From: Ensifer adhaerens
Lineage (GTDB): Bacteria > Pseudomonadota > Alphaproteobacteria > Rhizobiales > Rhizobiaceae
DNA: 64,000 nt
Assembly (NCBI RefSeq): GCF_028993555.1
Contig: NZ_CP118611.1
Span: 1,358,001 to 1,422,000 of the forward strand
Direction of reading: 5' to 3'
Under the pieces are notes generated by a model. It was not told the origin of the DNA and did not search any database. It worked only from the letters and a program-made list of their open reading frames with translations. This document shows, piece by piece, positions 1 to 9,170 of the stretch. The translations under genes and the position numbers were made by a program. Every line of letters starts with the position of its first letter. The stretch's first letter is position 1.

Positions 1-32
1 TCTACAATATCGAGTAAATCCAAGGACATAGC

Positions 33-539
33 ATGAACAGTGAACAGATCGCTGCCGCGCTGGCGGAATTCGACGCGGCCATTGCCAAGACCACCGATGC
101 CGACGCGGTATGGACCGCGCTGCAGACCCTTTGCCGCCAGGTGATCGGCGCCAAGCTCTTCACCATCATGACGGTCGACATGGTCAATGAAGTCGCCCGC
201 CGCGCCTACACCTCGCATCCCGAGGAATACCCGACCTCCGGCACCAAGCCGATCCGCTACGACAGCTGGTTCGACATCGTGCACAAGGCGCACCAGACCT
301 TCGTCGCCAACACCATCGTCGATATCTCGAAGGTCTTCGGCGACCACGAAACCATCTGGTCGCTCGGCTGCGGCTCGGTCGCCAACATTCCTGTTGTCGT
401 CGGTGGCGAACTGCTCGGCACGGTCAACTGCCTCGACGTCGAGCATCACTACACACCGGAACGCGTGGCGCTTTCCAAGCACCTGGAAATGCCGGCGAAG
501 CTTGCCTTCCTCGCCGCCGCGCGCGCCGAACAGAAGTAA
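33..539 (+). CDS. GAF domain protein
   Basis: A 168-residue protein made almost entirely of one GAF-like fold (about residues 5-160). The C-terminal half has the typical GAF pattern of a hydrophobic strand, then GELLGTVNCLDVEHHYTPE, then a closing helix. GAF domains bind small ligands or sense redox state. No output domain is attached, so the ligand and role are unknown. The ATG at 33 is followed directly by a plausible N-terminus, and only 32 bases lie upstream in the window, so the promoter cannot be judged. It converges on the ABC-transporter operon across a 10-bp-stem hairpin and is probably unrelated to it. Confidence 0.75.
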   Translation: MNSEQIAAALAEFDAAIAKTTDADAVWTALQTLCRQVIGAKLFTIMTVDMVNEVARRAYTSHPEEYPTSGTKPIRYDSWFDIVHKAHQTFVANTIVDISKVFGDHETIWSLGCGSVANIPVVVGGELLGTVNCLDVEHHYTPERVALSKHLEMPAKLAFLAAARAEQK

Positions 540-545
540 TGGTCC

Positions 546-573
546 GAGCCGAAGGGGTCACCGCCTTCGGCTC
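546..573. terminator. Hairpin between convergent genes
   Basis: Perfect 10-bp inverted repeat (546-555 with 564-573, 8-base loop) in the 45-base gap between the GAF gene and the ATPase gene. It could end transcription from both sides. No clear U-tract follows, so this is structural inference. Confidence 0.5.
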
Positions 574-584
574 ACTCCTTCCGG

Positions 585-1676
585 TCAACGGCCGATCGCC
601 ATGCCGGTTTCCTTCAGGAAGAAATGCATCTTTTCCGCCTCGATCGGCACCTCGATCTGATCGTCAGGGCCGATGCGTGACGCAGCGTGAACCTGTGCGG
701 TGAAGGCGCCTTGTCCCACCCTGCCGAGCGCCAGCGTGTGCGGACCAAGCGGCTCGACGTCGCGAACGGTGAGCTTCACGGTCGGCGCTCCAGCGTCCGT
801 CGCCATCGTATGCTCCGGACGAATACCGAGCACGACGTCCTTGCCGGCAAACGTGCCGAGCTGTTCCGCGCGGCTCTGCGGAACCGCAATTGCCACATCG
901 CCCTCCGCCCTGAACGTCAACCAGCCGTCGCCACGCTCGAGCCGGCCCTCAATGAAATTCATACTGGGCGCGCCGATGAAGGCGGCGACGAAGAGATTGG
1001 CCGGCGCTTCATAGAGCGTGATCGGATCGGCCGCCTGTTCGATGCGGCCCTGGTTCATGACAACGACACGGTCAGCCATGGTCATGGCTTCCACCTGGTC
1101 GTGCGTGACGTACACGGCCGTCGTCTGAAGACGGCGGTGCAAGAGTTTGATTTCCGTGCGCATTTCGATGCGCAGCTTGGCATCCAGGTTCGACAGCGGC
1201 TCGTCGAACAGGAAGACATCCGGCTGGCGCACGATCGCCCGGCCGATTGCCACGCGCTGGCGCTGGCCGCCGGAAAGCGCGCTCGGCTTGCGGCTGAGAT
1301 AGGCGCCGAGGTTGAGGATGCGGGCGGCGTCCGCCACGGCCTTGTCAATCTCCGCCTTCGGCGTGCCGCGCACCTTCATGCCGTAGCCAATGTTTTCGGC
1401 GACCGTCATATGCGGATAGAGCGCATAGTTCTGAAACACCATTGAGCAATTTCGCAGACCCGGCCTGAGATCCGTGACATCGCGATCGCCGATCCTGATC
1501 GAGCCCGAGGTCGCGGTCTCGAGACCCGCGATCATCCGAAGCGTCGTCGTCTTGCCGCAGCCGGACGGCCCGACGAGCACGACGAATTCGCGATCGGCGA
1601 TATGAAGATCGAGCGGCGGAATGACCGTGACGTTCCCGAAGGATTTGGTGATCTGCTCCAGTCGGACCTGTGACAT
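585..1676 (-). CDS. Sugar ABC transporter ATPase (MalK/UgpC type)
   Basis: The 363-residue cytoplasmic ATPase of a carbohydrate importer. Walker A is GPSGCGKT at residues 36-43. The signature LSGGQRQRVAIGRA and Walker B VFLFDEPLSNLD follow in order, and a C-terminal TOBE/MalK-like regulatory region fills residues about 240-363. The ATG at 1676 (MSQVRLEQ) was chosen because the sequence upstream in frame looks noncoding and includes a strong hairpin. It is the last gene of the minus-strand sugar operon, behind two permeases and a binding protein, so it should energise that importer. The substrate is inferred only from the neighbours (deoxyribose or a similar sugar). Confidence 0.93.
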   Translation of the reverse strand: MSQVRLEQITKSFGNVTVIPPLDLHIADREFVVLVGPSGCGKTTTLRMIAGLETATSGSIRIGDRDVTDLRPGLRNCSMVFQNYALYPHMTVAENIGYGMKVRGTPKAEIDKAVADAARILNLGAYLSRKPSALSGGQRQRVAIGRAIVRQPDVFLFDEPLSNLDAKLRIEMRTEIKLLHRRLQTTAVYVTHDQVEAMTMADRVVVMNQGRIEQAADPITLYEAPANLFVAAFIGAPSMNFIEGRLERGDGWLTFRAEGDVAIAVPQSRAEQLGTFAGKDVVLGIRPEHTMATDAGAPTVKLTVRDVEPLGPHTLALGRVGQGAFTAQVHAASRIGPDDQIEVPIEAEKMHFFLKETGMAIGR

Positions 1677-1725
1677 GCGAAAACCCTTGCTGCTGTCTGT
1701 GCCCGGTCTCGCCGGGGACGGTGGC

Positions 1726-1752
1726 GCCCGCCCCGATCGTCTCGGGGCGGGC
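1726..1752 (-). terminator. Intra-operon hairpin after the binding-protein gene
   Basis: Perfect 11-bp GC-rich inverted repeat (1726-1736 with 1742-1752, 5-base loop) just downstream of the binding-protein stop and before the ATPase start. Hairpins here commonly protect or attenuate the mRNA so that more binding protein than ATPase is made. That role is inferred. Confidence 0.55.
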
Positions 1753-1761
1753 GTGGTCTCG

Positions 1762-3216
1762 TTATTGCTGCGGCAGGCCCATCGAAGCGCGGTAGGCGGC
1801 AAGCTGTTTGTCGCGACCGAACTCGTCAGTCAGCTTGTTCCACTGTTCGGCGACGCTATCGAGCGCCTGTTGCGGCGTCACTTCGCCGGCAAGCGCCTTG
1901 GAAAGCTCGATCTCCAGCACTTCCGTGTAGGAGAAGTAACCGGGAAGGCGCATGTCGAGCGCGATGTTCTTGGCCGTCACAGCGTCCTTCTGCGCACCGA
2001 GATATTCCTTCGCTTCACGCTCGGAGAAGATCTTCGACCAGAGATCGAGGTTCGTCGTGTGCGAGATGCGATAGGGATTGACCCCCGTGCCACCCGTGAT
2101 GGCCGCCTGGCCGGAGACGGCCGGGCTCGTCAGGTATTGGATGTAGTTCCAGGCCGCCTCTTGCTTGGTCGACGTGGCGGGAACCGCCGCCTGCCAGCCG
2201 CCGAAGGCCATGAAGGAGGTCGGTACGACATGGTCGAACTTGTCCCACTTCTTGGTCTTGTAGTTCCAGATCTCGTCCGATCCCGGCAGCGGCGCCGAGC
2301 CGACATTGCCCGCCACCTTCGACTGCTTCGGATCGGCGCCGATGACGCCGGTATCACCCCAGCCGATCGATTCCGCCACCTGGCCACCGGCGAAGGCTGC
2401 GTTCACTTCACCGAAGGAGAAGTTCAGCGCGTTCGGCGGCGCGAGTTTCGACGCGCGGATATATTCCTCGAGGCCACGGACCCAGCCGGGATTGTTGACC
2501 TGGGCGTCCATCGTCTCGGGATTGAAGAACATCGCGCCGGGATTGTCCGGATGGCTGGTGTAACCGGCTACATGGCTGAACAGGAACCAGAACTGCTGAC
2601 CGCCGCGACGGAAGGCTTCCGCCGTACCCCAGAGGTTGTTGGTCGGCTGGTTGAAGTATTCGGCGATGTCGAGATACTGTTTCCAGGTCTTCGGCGGTGC
2701 CAGATCGTAGCCGTATTTCGCCTTGAAGGCCTTCTGGTTGTCGGCGTTCTCGAAGAGATCCATGCGGTAGCTGTAGGTATGGGCGTCGCCGTCCATCGTC
2801 TGCGACAGGACCTTGCCATTCCAGACCATCAGCTGTTCGCGATAGACCGGCGCGATGTCGTCCCAGTCGGCGCCCTTCTGCATGGCGGCCGGCATTTCCG
2901 ACAGGAAGTCGGTAAAGTCCGGTGCCCAGGCAGGAGCAAAGGCAATGACGTCGAACGCGTCTTCGCCCGAGGTCAGCGACGTTACGATCTTGGGGTAAAG
3001 TTCCGACCACGGGAACTCGACGACCTTGACCTTGCCGCAGGTCTTTTCCTCCCAGCCCTTGGCCGCCAGCTGCAGCGCCGAGGCGATGTAGGGGCCGGTC
3101 TGTGTCGTCGCCGTCAGTTCGACGCCGGTGTAATCCGGATCGCAGGCGAGCGCCGTTCCAGCACTCCCCGACGCGAGTGCGGCAAGCGATGCAGATGCCA
3201 GTAGCAATTTCCTCAT
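1762..3216 (-). CDS. Sugar ABC transporter substrate-binding protein
   Basis: A 484-residue periplasmic binding protein of the family-1 extracellular solute-binding type. A Sec signal peptide (MRKLLLASASLAALA, cleavage near residues 22-25) precedes the mature chain. Interior features include the conserved FxFGEVNAAFAGGQVAES-like segment and a C-terminal IELSKALAGEVTPQQALD helix typical of MalE/UgpB relatives. It lies between the permease genes and the ATPase gene on the same strand, 40 bases after the permease. It captures the substrate and delivers it to the two permeases. The ligand cannot be read from sequence. The neighbouring kinase, mutarotase and DeoC point to a pentose or deoxypentose. 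Confidence 0.9.
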   Translation of the reverse strand: MRKLLLASASLAALASGSAGTALACDPDYTGVELTATTQTGPYIASALQLAAKGWEEKTCGKVKVVEFPWSELYPKIVTSLTSGEDAFDVIAFAPAWAPDFTDFLSEMPAAMQKGADWDDIAPVYREQLMVWNGKVLSQTMDGDAHTYSYRMDLFENADNQKAFKAKYGYDLAPPKTWKQYLDIAEYFNQPTNNLWGTAEAFRRGGQQFWFLFSHVAGYTSHPDNPGAMFFNPETMDAQVNNPGWVRGLEEYIRASKLAPPNALNFSFGEVNAAFAGGQVAESIGWGDTGVIGADPKQSKVAGNVGSAPLPGSDEIWNYKTKKWDKFDHVVPTSFMAFGGWQAAVPATSTKQEAAWNYIQYLTSPAVSGQAAITGGTGVNPYRISHTTNLDLWSKIFSEREAKEYLGAQKDAVTAKNIALDMRLPGYFSYTEVLEIELSKALAGEVTPQQALDSVAEQWNKLTDEFGRDKQLAAYRASMGLPQQ

Positions 3217-3256
3217 TCTATCCTCCTCTTGAATGAATACATGCCAATGCGGTTGG

Positions 3257-4285
3257 TTACTTGATCGCCCCGAGAAGCAGGCCAGAGCGCATGAGCCGAC
3301 TTAGAAGTCCGGCCATGACCATCATCGGAATGATGGCAACGAGGGCGGCAGCGGAAATCGCCCACCATTCATCGCCGCGCTGGCTGTTCTGGCCGGCGAC
3401 GAGGATCGGCAGCGTCTGCCATTTGGAATTGGTCAGGAACAACGCGAACAGGAACTCGTTCCAGACGAAGGCCAGCGTGATCATGAAGGTGGCGATCAGC
3501 CCCGGCTTCGACATTGGCAGTACGATGCCGAAGAAGATCCGCCAGGACGGCACATTGTCGACCATCGCCGCCTCCTCGACCTCGACCGGCAATGCCTCGA
3601 AGAAGTCGCGCATCAGCCAGATGACGATCGGCAGCGAAAAGGCGATGTAGGCGAAGGTGAGGCCGATGTAGCTGTCGACCAACTTGAAACCGAGTTTGCC
3701 CATCTCCGTGTACATCAGGTAGAGCGCGAAGGCGGCGACGATCGGCGGGAACATGCGCTGGCTGACGAACCAGAAGACGATGTCGTTGTTGCCGAGTTCC
3801 GGTCCGGGCAGACGGAAACGGCTGGAAATGACCGCAAGTGCAAGTGCTGCGACGAAAGAATAGATCAGCGATATGCCCTGGCCGTAGCCAAGCACATGAC
3901 GGCCTAACAGAAAGCCGCCAAAGGCGATGACCACGAAGATCAGCGCGGACAGTAGCCGGAAGCGGAAGGTGAAGCGCACCAGCGCATAGGCCGCCATCGC
4001 GCCGATGAAGGTCGCCGCGACCGATGCCGAAAGGCCGATGATCGTCGATGCCCAGAATGTGTTGAAGAACTGGCCACGCTGGCCGGACAGAAGCTCGCTC
4101 CAGGCCGTCAGGCTCGGCTCGAAATCCACGAACGGCAGGTAGGTCGGCCCGCCGACGACGGCGATCGGCGTCTTGAACGAGGTGATCAGCACCCAGTAGA
4201 GCGGAAAGAAGGTGATGGCGAGCCAGATGAGGCAACCGCCGAGCGCCAGCCAGCGCCGTTTTCCCTTGAGAGTGCGCACGCTCAT
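3257..4285 (-). CDS. Sugar ABC transporter permease (MalG type)
   Basis: A 342-residue inner-membrane permease. The inner-membrane loop carries the EAA motif (EALPVEVEEAAMVDNVPSW, about residues 230-250), which docks the ATPase. Hydrophobic segments are spread over the whole length. At 342 residues it is longer than the usual 280 or so, because of an extra hydrophobic region near residues 115-165 (FGGFLLGRHVLGYGQG and what follows) that most MalG relatives lack. The start overlaps the stop of the preceding permease by 4 bases, indicating translational coupling. Confidence 0.9.
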   Translation of the reverse strand: MSVRTLKGKRRWLALGGCLIWLAITFFPLYWVLITSFKTPIAVVGGPTYLPFVDFEPSLTAWSELLSGQRGQFFNTFWASTIIGLSASVAATFIGAMAAYALVRFTFRFRLLSALIFVVIAFGGFLLGRHVLGYGQGISLIYSFVAALALAVISSRFRLPGPELGNNDIVFWFVSQRMFPPIVAAFALYLMYTEMGKLGFKLVDSYIGLTFAYIAFSLPIVIWLMRDFFEALPVEVEEAAMVDNVPSWRIFFGIVLPMSKPGLIATFMITLAFVWNEFLFALFLTNSKWQTLPILVAGQNSQRGDEWWAISAAALVAIIPMMVMAGLLSRLMRSGLLLGAIK

Positions 4286-5157
4286 TTGTGCTTCTCCAGA
4301 TAGGGCTTGAGGACCGCGAGATAGACGAGGCCGATGACGGTGATGACGATCAGGAACAGGAAGGAGAGCGCCGAGGTGTAGCCGAGATTGAACTTCTTGA
4401 AGCCTTCCTGATAGGCAAACAGCGTCAGTGTCTCGGTCGATATCCCCGGCCCGCCGCCGGTCATGACGAAGACGGTGTCGATGATCTTGTAGCTCTCGAT
4501 CAGCCGGATGAAGACGACGGCGACCGAGATCGGCAGAAGCATCGGAAAGGTGATGTCGCGGAATTGCTGCCAGGGCGTGGCGTTTTCGAGTGCCGCGGCC
4601 TCATAGACATCGTCAGGCAGGGTCTGCAGGCCGGCAAGCAGCATCAGGATGACAAAGGGTGTCCACTGCCAGACTTCGACGGCAATGATGGAGCCGAGCG
4701 CCCAGCTTGTCTGGGTGAGGAACGGCAGATTGGGAAATCCGAGCGCGGACATCAGCTCATTGAGCGGCCCCATCGTCGGATTGAGCACCTGGCGGGCGAT
4801 CAGCGCGACGGCGACCGGCGCGACCAGCATCGGCAACAGGAAGCTCACGCGGAAGATGCCCTCGCCCGGCACCTTAGAATTCAGCGCCAGCGCCACCGAA
4901 AGACCGATCACATATTGCAGCCCGACGGAGATGAAGGCGATCAGCGTCGTCGTGCCTGCCACATGCCAGAAACGCGGGTTCTGCAAGAGGTCTATGTAGT
5001 TGCCGAACCCGACAAAGCGCGCCGGCGTCGGCGGCACGAGCCGCATGCTCATGAAGCTGGTCGTCAGCGAATAGACGAGCGGGAATATCGAGATCAAAAG
5101 GACGATGAGAAGGGCCGGCCAGATGAAGAAGTGCTTGATCGGATCGTTGCGCGTCAT
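4282..5157 (-). CDS. Sugar ABC transporter permease (MalF type)
   Basis: A 291-residue inner-membrane permease with about six membrane helices. The EAA loop is read as LPDDVYEAAALENATPWQQF in the C-terminal third. I chose the ATG at 5157 (MTRNDPIKHFF) because it overlaps the kinase stop by 4 bases and begins the first membrane helix correctly; an upstream in-frame start would add an arginine-rich stretch inside the kinase gene. It pairs with the following permease to form the channel of the sugar importer. Confidence 0.92.
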   Translation of the reverse strand: MTRNDPIKHFFIWPALLIVLLISIFPLVYSLTTSFMSMRLVPPTPARFVGFGNYIDLLQNPRFWHVAGTTTLIAFISVGLQYVIGLSVALALNSKVPGEGIFRVSFLLPMLVAPVAVALIARQVLNPTMGPLNELMSALGFPNLPFLTQTSWALGSIIAVEVWQWTPFVILMLLAGLQTLPDDVYEAAALENATPWQQFRDITFPMLLPISVAVVFIRLIESYKIIDTVFVMTGGGPGISTETLTLFAYQEGFKKFNLGYTSALSFLFLIVITVIGLVYLAVLKPYLEKHK

Positions 5158-6086
5158 GCCGCCGAACCTCGTGCCAAGAGCGCCTCGATCTCGCCAAGCG
5201 TGGGCATTGCGGGAGCCGTGCCGCGGCGGGTGACAGCGATACCGGCGGCGGCGCAACCAAAGCGCACCGCATCGACCGGCGAAAGATCCCGCGCCAGTGC
5301 TGCGGAGAAGCCGCCCACGAAGGCGTCCCCTGCCCCGGTCGTATCGATCACCGGACCGCTGGCGATTGCCGGCACCAGCACCGACTGCTCGTGGTTGTGG
5401 TAAAGCACGCCGCGTTCGCCGAGCGTGATCAGTGCCGTCTTGGCTCCCTTCTTTAGGATGACGTCACCGGCACGCCGGATATCTTCCTCTGTCGAAAGCG
5501 CAAAGCCGACGATCGCCGCAGCCTCCGTCTCGTTCGGCACGAGGTAATCGCAAAGCGGATAGATCGTGTCCGGGAAGACTTCAGCCGGAGCCGGATTGAA
5601 GACGGTCACGACGCCGGCCGCATGCGCGATCTCCAGAGCCCGTTGGGCCGCGGCTACTGGCTGCTCCAGCTGGGTGACGAAGATGCGCGAAGCTTCGATC
5701 GTCTCGCGGGCGGCCTCGACATCATCGACGCCGATCGAACCGGCGGCGCCCGGATAGACGATGATCGCGTTTTCGCCGTTCTGATCGTTGACATAGATGA
5801 AGGCAGCGCCCGTCGGCAGGTCATCCATCTCAACGATCTTCGGCGTCACGCCGGCTTCCGCGTAGGTGCGCAGCGCCATCTCGCCAAATGTGTCACGGCC
5901 GAGCTTTGAGATGAAGGAAACAGGGCTGCCTGCGCGTGCCGCAGCCACCGCCTGGTTTGAGCCCTTGCCGCCGGGGCCGACGGAGAATCCGCTGCCGGTA
6001 ATCGTTTCACCGACAATCGGCATGCGCCGCGCCAGATAGGCAGTGTCGGCGACGAAAATGCCAAGGATGGAAACACCAGTCTTCAT
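5154..6086 (-). CDS. PfkB-family sugar kinase (ribokinase-like)
   Basis: A 310-residue cytosolic kinase of the ribokinase/PfkB family. The N-terminal substrate signature includes GPGGKGSNQAVAAARAG (about residues 38-54). The C-terminal signature DTTGAGDAFVGGF (residues 248-260) contains the catalytic base Asp254. It should phosphorylate the imported sugar at the 5-OH. With deoC and a deoR-type regulator in the same run, deoxyribokinase is a reasonable alternative to ribokinase; sequence alone does not separate them. A good Shine-Dalgarno (GGGGAGG) precedes the ATG at 6086. Confidence 0.9.
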   Translation of the reverse strand: MKTGVSILGIFVADTAYLARRMPIVGETITGSGFSVGPGGKGSNQAVAAARAGSPVSFISKLGRDTFGEMALRTYAEAGVTPKIVEMDDLPTGAAFIYVNDQNGENAIIVYPGAAGSIGVDDVEAARETIEASRIFVTQLEQPVAAAQRALEIAHAAGVVTVFNPAPAEVFPDTIYPLCDYLVPNETEAAAIVGFALSTEEDIRRAGDVILKKGAKTALITLGERGVLYHNHEQSVLVPAIASGPVIDTTGAGDAFVGGFSAALARDLSPVDAVRFGCAAAGIAVTRRGTAPAMPTLGEIEALLARGSAA

Positions 6087-6190
6087 TCAAGCCTCCCCCT
6101 GTGACTGCACCGCAGGAACGGCGTGCCCAGGCAATCTCTCGCGATTTCATGTGTGGTCTGGCGCTGCGCGGCGCCGCGCAGGCGTGCCGC

Positions 6191-6643
6191 TCAGGTTTTG
6201 GGCGGGATGACGCCCTTGGTGAACAGGAAGCAGCCGTAGAACCGCGTCTCCCCGGTGGTGATGACGCAATAGGCCTTCTTGGCTTCCTCGTAGAACTTGA
6301 AGCGTTCGATGCCGTACATCGGCTCCGACTTGCCTTCGGCGCGGTCGATCACCGCTTGGACCTCCTGCTGCACCGGCAGGACTTCATCGGGAGCGCCCAT
6401 CACCTCCATGCGCCCGGCGGAGGGCTGCAGGGGCGTATCGAGCGGCAGCACGGAAAGCACCGCTTCAACGGCGCGCGCGGCCGAAACATTGTCGATGCGC
6501 AGCAGCGTGCCGAGCGTCGTCTTGCGGGCGATGGCATCGGACGGAAAATTGGTATCGGAAATGACCAGCGTGTCACCATGCCCCATGGATCTGAGTGCAT
6601 GCAGCACATCGGCATTCAGGGCCGGGTCGATATTCTTCAGCAT
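6191..6643 (-). CDS. RbsD/FucU-family sugar mutarotase
   Basis: A 150-residue protein of the RbsD/FucU family, which interconverts anomers or ring forms of free sugars so that the kinase gets the right one. Family features seen are the N-terminal LKNIDPALNADVLHALRSMGHGD with its conserved His, and the C-terminal ETRFYGCFLFTKGVI. The ATG at 6643 has a strong AGGAGGA behind it and gives the family's normal length. It sits between the aldehyde dehydrogenase and kinase genes on the same strand. FucU-like (about 145 residues) fits better by length than RbsD (about 139). Confidence 0.9.
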   Translation of the reverse strand: MLKNIDPALNADVLHALRSMGHGDTLVISDTNFPSDAIARKTTLGTLLRIDNVSAARAVEAVLSVLPLDTPLQPSAGRMEVMGAPDEVLPVQQEVQAVIDRAEGKSEPMYGIERFKFYEEAKKAYCVITTGETRFYGCFLFTKGVIPPKT

Positions 6644-6686
6644 ACAGTCCTCCTCCAGGCGCCATGCCGTCGTGGCCGCGCCATTT

Positions 6687-6709
6687 GCGTTTCCCCTCTC
6701 AGGAAACGC
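6687..6709 (-). terminator. Hairpin downstream of the aldehyde dehydrogenase gene
   Basis: Perfect 8-bp inverted repeat (6687-6694 with 6702-6709) in the 133-base gap between the dehydrogenase stop and the mutarotase start. The gap is the largest inside the operon, so partial termination or an internal promoter is possible. No strong U-tract. Confidence 0.35.
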
Positions 6710-6776
6710 GTCTCCCCAACTGTTCACATTTCCATCGCGCGAGCCGGCTCCCCCCGCCCCGCGCATGGCGGGTCCC

Positions 6777-9170
6777 CTACTCGCCGTAGGGGATCCAGAT
6801 GTTCTTGACGTCGGTCGCGCGACGCAGATAGGCCGGGCCTTCCGCCGCATCGCGATCGAGCCAGTTCGTCGCCTTGCCGTAGTCGACGAAGGTGCGCTTC
6901 AGGTTGCCGGACGAAAGCTTCTCGACCAGCGTCGAGAGTTCCGGCGTGCCGAAAGCCCAGACAGCGTCCACATCGTTGTGGCTTGCAAGCGTCTTTGCCA
7001 GTTCGATCGCCGAACCGGTGACGATGTTGACGACGCCGGCCGGAACGTCAGACGTTTCCAGCACCGTGTAGAAATCGGTTGCTGCCAGCGGATGCGGCTC
7101 GCTTGGGACGACGACGACGCGGTTGCCGGTGGCAATCAGCGGCGCGACGAGGCTGATCATGCCGAGAAGCGGTGCTTCCGGCGGGCAGATCACGCCGACG
7201 ACGCCGATGGCCTCGGGCATGGCGATCGCGACACCGCGAAGCGGTGGCTGGTGCACCGCACCTTCGTGCTTGTCCGCCCAGGCGCCATAGGTGAAGAGGC
7301 GCGCGATCGAGGCTTCGACCTCGACCTTGGCGTTCGCAGCGCTCGCGCCAGTCATCGCCGCGATGCGATCGGCAAACTCATCGGCGCGGCCGCTCAGGTT
7401 CTCGGCGATGTAGTAGAGAATCTGCGCGCGGTTGTGGGTCGTTGCCGATGACCAGCCCGAGGCGGCCTGCGCCGCGACCACCGCATTGCGGATGTCCTTG
7501 CGGTTGCCTTCGCCGACTTCGCCGAGCACCTTGCCCTTGGGCGAGAGCACATTGCGGTTATAGTTGCCGTCCGGCCGCGCCTGCTTGCCGCCGATGAAGA
7601 GCTTGGCGGTACGGTCGACAGCCGGCATGGCGAAGTCGCCCGAGATTGGCTTCAGCACCGGTTCGGCTATAGCAGCGCGCGGCTTGCGGCCGAGCCAAGC
7701 CTTCGGCTTCAGATATTCGTAGCAGCCCTCGCGACCGCCCTCACGGCCGAAGCCGGACTCGCGCTTGCCGCCAAAACCGGCCGACGCGTCGAAGAGATTG
7801 GTGGCGTTGACCCATACGACGCCGGCGGCAAGCTTGGCCGCGACATGCAGCGCCAGACCGATCGTTTCGCTCCAGACGCTGGCGGCAAGGCCGTAGCGGG
7901 TGTGGTTAGCAAGCTGGATCGCCTCTTCCGGCGTGCGGAAAGTCATGGAGACTGCGACCGGTCCGAAGATTTCTTCGGTCGCGACAATCGACGTCGGCTG
8001 TACGCCGGTCAGAAGCGTCGGCGGATAGAAGCTGCCGCCCTTCGGCAGTTCGATCTTCGGCTGATGCAGGGCCGCACCTTCGGCAACGCCCTTGGCGACC
8101 AGGCTCTCGATCCGCTGCAACTGCACCGGCGCGACGATTGCCGCCATGTCGATCGCCTTGTCGAGCGGATGGCCGACGCGTAGCGTCTGCATGCGGCGCT
8201 TCAGGCGCTCGTAAAACAGAGGTGCTGCACCTTCCTGAACGAGGATGCGCGACCCGGCGCAGCAGACCTGGCCCTGGTTGAACCAGATCGCATCGACGAC
8301 CCCTTCGACGGCGCCATCGATATCGGCGTCGTCAAAGACGATGAAGGGCGACTTGCCGCCAAGTTCCAGCGTCAGCGACTTGCCGGTACCGGCCGTGCGC
8401 TCGCGGATGATGCGGCCAACCTCGGTCGAACCGGTAAAGGCGATCTTGTCGATGTCGGAATGCTCAACGATCAACGCGCCAGTTTCGCCCTCGCCGGTCA
8501 CGACATTGAGAACACCGGCCGGCAGACCGGCAGCGGACGCAAGTTCAGCGAAAAGCAGAGCTGTCAGCGGCGTGAATTCGGCCGGCTTCAGGATGACGGT
8601 GTTGCCGAGCGCCAGAGCCGGAGCTACCTTCCAGGCGAGCATCAGGAACGGGAAGTTCCACGGGATGACCTGGCCGACGACACCGACCGGCACCTGATCG
8701 GCAAACTCGGTTTCCTGCAACTGCGCCCAGCCGGCATGATGATAGAAGTGGCGGGCAGCAAGCGGCACGTCGATGTCGCGCGTCTCGCGGATCGGCTTGC
8801 CGTTGTCGAGCGCCTCGACGACAGCAATCAGGCGCGCATGGCGCTGGATCATGCGGGCGAGCGCATAAAGGTGACGAGCGCGGGCATGTCCGGGCAGCTT
8901 CGCCCAGGACGCTTGCGCCTTGCGAGCCGCAGCGACGGCATCGTCGACATCCTTGGCGCCGCCAAGCGCGATCTTTGCCAGCAGCTTGCCGGTTGCCGGT
9001 TCGTTCGTCTCGAAGGTTTTGCCCGACGCGGACGCCACGAAGGCGCCGTTGATGAAGTGGCCGAATTCACCCTTGTGACGCGCCAGCCACTGGCGGGCTT
9101 CCGTGTCGGCTTCCGGTGCTGGACCATAGGACATTTCGTCAAAATACCTTGCGACGGTCATCGGGATCAT
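6777..9170 (-). CDS. Double-domain aldehyde dehydrogenase (ALDH16-like)
   Basis: A 797-residue protein with one complete aldehyde dehydrogenase domain (about residues 30-500) and a second, shortened copy (about 530-797). The first domain has Asn172 (PWNFP), the general base Glu269 (LELGGK) and the nucleophile Cys303 in QVCCAGSR. The second copy begins KLFIGGKQARPDGNYNRNVL and keeps the fold pattern (GVVGVICPPEAPLLGM) but has no catalytic cysteine or ELGGK, so it looks structural. This two-domain layout matches bacterial ALDH16. Its start overlaps the deoC stop by 4 bases, so the likely substrate is acetaldehyde released by DeoC, oxidised to acetate. Confidence 0.9.
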   Translation of the reverse strand: MIPMTVARYFDEMSYGPAPEADTEARQWLARHKGEFGHFINGAFVASASGKTFETNEPATGKLLAKIALGGAKDVDDAVAAARKAQASWAKLPGHARARHLYALARMIQRHARLIAVVEALDNGKPIRETRDIDVPLAARHFYHHAGWAQLQETEFADQVPVGVVGQVIPWNFPFLMLAWKVAPALALGNTVILKPAEFTPLTALLFAELASAAGLPAGVLNVVTGEGETGALIVEHSDIDKIAFTGSTEVGRIIRERTAGTGKSLTLELGGKSPFIVFDDADIDGAVEGVVDAIWFNQGQVCCAGSRILVQEGAAPLFYERLKRRMQTLRVGHPLDKAIDMAAIVAPVQLQRIESLVAKGVAEGAALHQPKIELPKGGSFYPPTLLTGVQPTSIVATEEIFGPVAVSMTFRTPEEAIQLANHTRYGLAASVWSETIGLALHVAAKLAAGVVWVNATNLFDASAGFGGKRESGFGREGGREGCYEYLKPKAWLGRKPRAAIAEPVLKPISGDFAMPAVDRTAKLFIGGKQARPDGNYNRNVLSPKGKVLGEVGEGNRKDIRNAVVAAQAASGWSSATTHNRAQILYYIAENLSGRADEFADRIAAMTGASAANAKVEVEASIARLFTYGAWADKHEGAVHQPPLRGVAIAMPEAIGVVGVICPPEAPLLGMISLVAPLIATGNRVVVVPSEPHPLAATDFYTVLETSDVPAGVVNIVTGSAIELAKTLASHNDVDAVWAFGTPELSTLVEKLSSGNLKRTFVDYGKATNWLDRDAAEGPAYLRRATDVKNIWIPYGE

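Noticed and set aside
1621..3204. Plus-strand 527-codon frame opposite the sugar-binding protein
   Set aside because: Arginine-rich mirror of a clear binding-protein gene; no domain, no ribosome site.
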